64,000 bases of DNA. It comes from Serratia rubidaea (GTDB lineage: Bacteria; Pseudomonadota; Gammaproteobacteria; Enterobacterales; Enterobacteriaceae). Below are positions 63,355-64,000 of this stretch, piece by piece. The stretch lies in the NCBI GenBank assembly GCA_901472405.1, contig LR590463.1, positions 4,898,001 to 4,962,000 of the forward strand, written 5' to 3'. The stretch's first letter is position 1; each line of letters begins with the position of its first letter. The translations under genes were made by a program, and so were the position numbers. The notes beneath the pieces were generated by a model. The model did no database searches. It was given only the letters and a program-made list of their open reading frames with translations, and was not told the origin of the DNA.

Positions 63355-63994
63355 GTTTGTTTTTGATCAAGCAAGCGTCAGATTGAGGCTTGCTACGGAT
63401 GTAAAAATAAGCAGACTAATTAACTGGCCGCTTTTTTTAGTTAATTTACTTTTTATTAACACAAAAGCAGCAGTTAATTAGCGAAAATAGCCTAATTACG
63501 TGTAGCAATTGTCACGTTAGCAATTATGTGAATAAGATCGCCTTTTGCTATCGTTGTTAACGCGTAATAACAATATTCTTTCTGTGGATGTCAACGAAAG
63601 TTTTTCGCGGGTATAAGGATTGTTTTCGAACGGTTAAATTATACCATTTTGATTTATAAAAGATTTTTATCGCTCTAATCGCTAAAGACGTTTTATGCGC
63701 ACGTGGGTTATAAATCGAACGTTAGCCGTGTTGTTGTGATCGATTGCACGTTTTAGTGTGCAACAGTGGAATAATCGGACAATAAAATCGAGGTATTATT
63801 CCGCCTATTTTCTTGCGAAAATAGTCCGAATTTGGTGAATTTAAATAATTGTTCACCTTTTCGCTACTTATCGATTGAATTCGTTGAAGTGACCCGTATA
63901 ATTTGCTCGTTTTTTGCTGTTGACTCTGCGCAGCGAAGACAGTGTCATACGTCACTCAGCATACCCCCTCAGGGGTACGGAGAGAACAAACGTC
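63355..63994. other. Intergenic region upstream of the atp operon
   Basis: About 640 AT-rich bases between rsmG and atpI hold no convincing gene. Visible are a GCAAGC / GCTTGC stem (63371-63393), an AATTAACT / AGTTAATT inverted repeat (63419-63446), and the atp promoter. A 77-codon minus-strand frame at 63722-63955 crosses the promoter and lacks support. Confidence 0.5.
63875..63902 (+). promoter_or_regulatory. Main promoter of the ATP synthase operon
   Basis: TTGAAT (63875-63880) and a perfect TATAAT (63897-63902) are 16 bases apart, about 93 bases before the first atp gene. Confidence 0.75.
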
Positions 63995-64000
63995 ATGTCT
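63995..64000 (+). CDS. atpI: AtpI start (cut by window edge)
   Basis: Only ATG TCT is present. Assignment rests on position: atpI follows rsmG in enterobacteria and its product begins Met-Ser. A GGAG lies about 13 bases upstream. Confidence 0.6.

Noticed and set aside
63722..63955. 77-codon minus-strand frame upstream of atpI
   Set aside because: It spans the atp promoter, and its AT-rich composition gives no membrane or domain pattern.

Overview
The window is a chromosomal segment of a gamma-proteobacterium of the order Enterobacterales. Protein sequences and gene order follow the E. coli map closely over most of its length. The moderately high G+C and the flanking content (orphan-looking vgrG, choloylglycine-hydrolase-family acylase) suggest Serratia or a close Yersiniaceae relative; the genus is an inference from memory of these proteins, not from a search. 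The replication origin oriC lies at about 60.4 kb.

Layout. (1) 1-4.5 kb is accessory: the start of a type VI secretion VgrG, an AT-rich cluster of small related membrane proteins, and a LysR regulator divergent from a periplasmic N-terminal-nucleophile amidase. (2) 4.7-17.9 kb is the yicG-ligB-gmk-rpoZ-spoT-trmH-recG-gltS-xanP-yicH block (nucleotide metabolism, stringent response, recombination repair, transport). (3) 17.9-39.2 kb is the yiiD-dtd-yihY-yihX-typA / glnA-glnL-glnG / yshB-hemN-yihI / csrC / engB / spf / polA / yihG / dsbA-srkA-yihD / mobA-mobB block (nitrogen control with NtrC sites, two regulatory RNAs, DNA polymerase I, disulfide formation, molybdenum cofactor). (4) 39.2-44.8 kb is a complete rRNA operon on the minus strand (16S, tRNA-Glu, 23S, 5S) with P1/P2 promoters. 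(5) 44.9-58.2 kb holds yieP-hsrA, the ribose operon rbsDACBK-rbsR, kup, and ravA-viaA. (6) 58.2-64 kb is the origin region: asnA, asnC, mioC, oriC, mnmG, rsmG and the first codons of atpI.

The strongest general signal is technical. About 31 single-base insertions or deletions break at least 15 otherwise well-conserved genes (ligB, spoT, recG, gltS, yihX, hemN, polA, yihG, srkA, yieP, rbsA, kup, mioC, mnmG and the LysR gene). Most lie in short homopolymers or doubled bases, and correcting each restores a full-length protein whose codon count is an exact integer. Because the set includes housekeeping genes, I read these as consensus errors rather than gene decay. Such genes are listed as single CDS with the break positions stated.

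No wholly new system is evident. The parts most worth a second look are the small membrane-protein cluster beside vgrG, two small unannotated membrane-protein candidates (29,037-29,213 and 34,753-34,953), the secretion-signal-like start of LigB, a CsrC RNA with 22 GGA motifs, paired perfect RbsR palindromes, and an rRNA operon whose flanks correspond to two different E. coli rRNA operons.
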